The position numbers and the translations under genes are program-made. Of a stretch of DNA of 9,162 nt, positions 8,306-9,162 are shown one piece after another. Source of the DNA: an uncultured Oscillospiraceae bacterium (GTDB taxonomy: Bacteria; Bacillota; Clostridia; Oscillospirales; Acutalibacteraceae); NCBI GenBank assembly GCA_900552985.1, contig USBP01000035.1:1-9162 (forward strand). Reading direction: 5' to 3'. Below the pieces are notes generated by a model. The model saw nothing but the letters and a program-made list of their open reading frames with translations. It ran no database searches and was not told the DNA's origin. Positions within the stretch are counted from its first letter, which is position 1. Each line of letters starts with the position of its first letter.

Positions 8306-9162
8306 ATGAAGCCGGATCAGAATGCGGAGATTCTCGCCCCTGCGGGCACAATGGAAGCGCTCACCGCCGCAGTGCGCTGCGGCACAAATGCCGTTTACCT
8401 CGGGGGAAAGCTGCTCAACGCCCGCCGCAATGCTGGGAATTTTGAAGATGAAGCGCTCCGGCAGGCTGTGCGCTATTGCCACGGGCGCGGCGTCAAGGTA
8501 TATCTGACACTCAACACACTGACGAAAGACCAGGAGCTGCGGGATGCGGAGCATATGCTCGCCCTGAGCTGCGACGCCGGTGTGGATGCGCTGATCGTTC
8601 AAGATCTCGGCGTGGCAAAGCTGGCGCGGAAATGCGCGCCTGACATTCCCTTGCATGCCTCGACGCAGATGTCGGTCCAGACGCCGGCGGGGCTGGAGGA
8701 GTTGGCCGCCCTCGGCTTTTCCCGCGCGGTTATACCACGCGAGCTCTCCTTTGCCGAAATCCAGGAGATGGCAGCCCATGCGCCGCTGGAGCTGGAGATG
8801 TTCATCCACGGCGCACTGTGTATGTGCGTCTCGGGCCAATGCTATTTAAGCGCCATGCTCGGCTCCCGCTCCGGCAGCCGCGGTCTCTGCGCACAGCCTT
8901 GCCGGCTGCCATTTGCCGCACCCGGAGGCACGGGGCACGATCTGAGCCTGAAGGATCTCTCTCTGATTGATCATATCCGGGAGCTGCACACAGCCGGCGT
9001 GCGTTCCTTTAAAATCGAAGGCCGGATGAAACGGCCGGAATATGTAGCTGCTGCTGTAACTGCCTGCAAACAGGCTTTGGAGGGCGGTGTCGCCCCTGTG
9101 CTCGCCTCGCAGCTACAGGCTGTTTTTTCCCGTTCCGGTTTCACGGATGGGGATTTCACCGG
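8306..9162 (+). CDS. U32 peptidase-family protein, 3'-truncated by window edge
   Basis: The frame is open from ATG 8306 to the edge (285 complete codons), so the C-terminus is not seen. It begins MKPDQNAEILAPAGTMEALTAAVRCGTNAVYLGG, the usual U32 N-terminus. The U32 family signature (E-x-F-x2-G-[SA]-hydrophobic-C-x4-G-x-C-x-hydrophobic-S) fits exactly at residues 164-182. LCAQPCR (195 and 199) and FKIEGRMKRPEYV (about 235-247) follow. Cys172, Cys179, Cys195 and Cys199 are candidate Fe-S ligands. Relatives UbiU/UbiV bind [4Fe-4S], and RlhA and TrhP take part in RNA hydroxylation, so a modification role is at least as likely as collagenase or protease activity. The start lies 2 nt after the zapA stop, and only a weak GGGA (8292-8295) precedes it, suggesting translational coupling. 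Which U32 subgroup it belongs to, and whether a C-terminal DUF3656-type extension follows, cannot be seen. Confidence 0.93.
   Translation, partial: MKPDQNAEILAPAGTMEALTAAVRCGTNAVYLGGKLLNARRNAGNFEDEALRQAVRYCHGRGVKVYLTLNTLTKDQELRDAEHMLALSCDAGVDALIVQDLGVAKLARKCAPDIPLHASTQMSVQTPAGLEELAALGFSRAVIPRELSFAEIQEMAAHAPLELEMFIHGALCMCVSGQCYLSAMLGSRSGSRGLCAQPCRLPFAAPGGTGHDLSLKDLSLIDHIRELHTAGVRSFKIEGRMKRPEYVAAAVTACKQALEGGVAPVLASQLQAVFSRSGFTDGDFT

Noticed and set aside
8261..8839. A 192-residue minus-strand open frame at the right end
   Set aside because: The plus strand here encodes an unmistakable U32 protein with its exact family signature; the minus frame is its shadow.

Overview
The window reads as chromosomal DNA from an anaerobic, moderately high-GC member of the Clostridia, plausibly from the Oscillospirales/Ruminococcaceae side. 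This rests on several points: an LL-diaminopimelate aminotransferase, a PurF with the cysteine set of the oxygen-sensitive [4Fe-4S] type, a ZapA gene followed directly by a U32 peptidase-family gene (as far as I recall, a common clostridial pairing), strong GGAGG ribosome sites, and at least two likely TTG starts. The species cannot be named from this alone.

Layout. Positions 2-1132 (+) hold the 3' part of dapL (lysine/peptidoglycan precursor synthesis), cut by the left edge. Three purine genes follow on the same strand: purC (1212-1919), purF (1996-3414) and purB (3484-4914). PurF makes the first committed step, PurC and PurB act back to back in the middle of the pathway (CAIR to SAICAR to AICAR), and PurB also makes AMP from adenylosuccinate. 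The gaps of 69-79 nt carry small hairpins but no clear internal promoter, so an operon is likely. A very strong 17-bp terminator hairpin (5027-5083) separates purB from glgP, which runs towards it on the minus strand (7566-5158) and encodes an 802-residue glycogen/starch phosphorylase.

A 371-bp divergent intergenic region (7567-7937) lies between glgP and zapA. It carries a good sigma-A-type promoter for glgP, a likely promoter for zapA, a perfect 16-bp inverted repeat midway between them, and two copies of a 10-bp direct repeat in the zapA leader. The right end holds zapA (7938-8303), a cell-division regulator with a long coiled-coil tail, and, 2 nt after its stop, a U32 peptidase-family gene (8306 to beyond the edge).

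All proteins belong to well-known families, and I see no phage, transposon, CRISPR, toxin-antitoxin or defence genes. The observations most worth following are non-coding: the glgP/zapA inverted repeat, the zapA leader repeats, and the double hairpin in front of the TTG start of purF. I do not see evidence for an undescribed multi-gene system.
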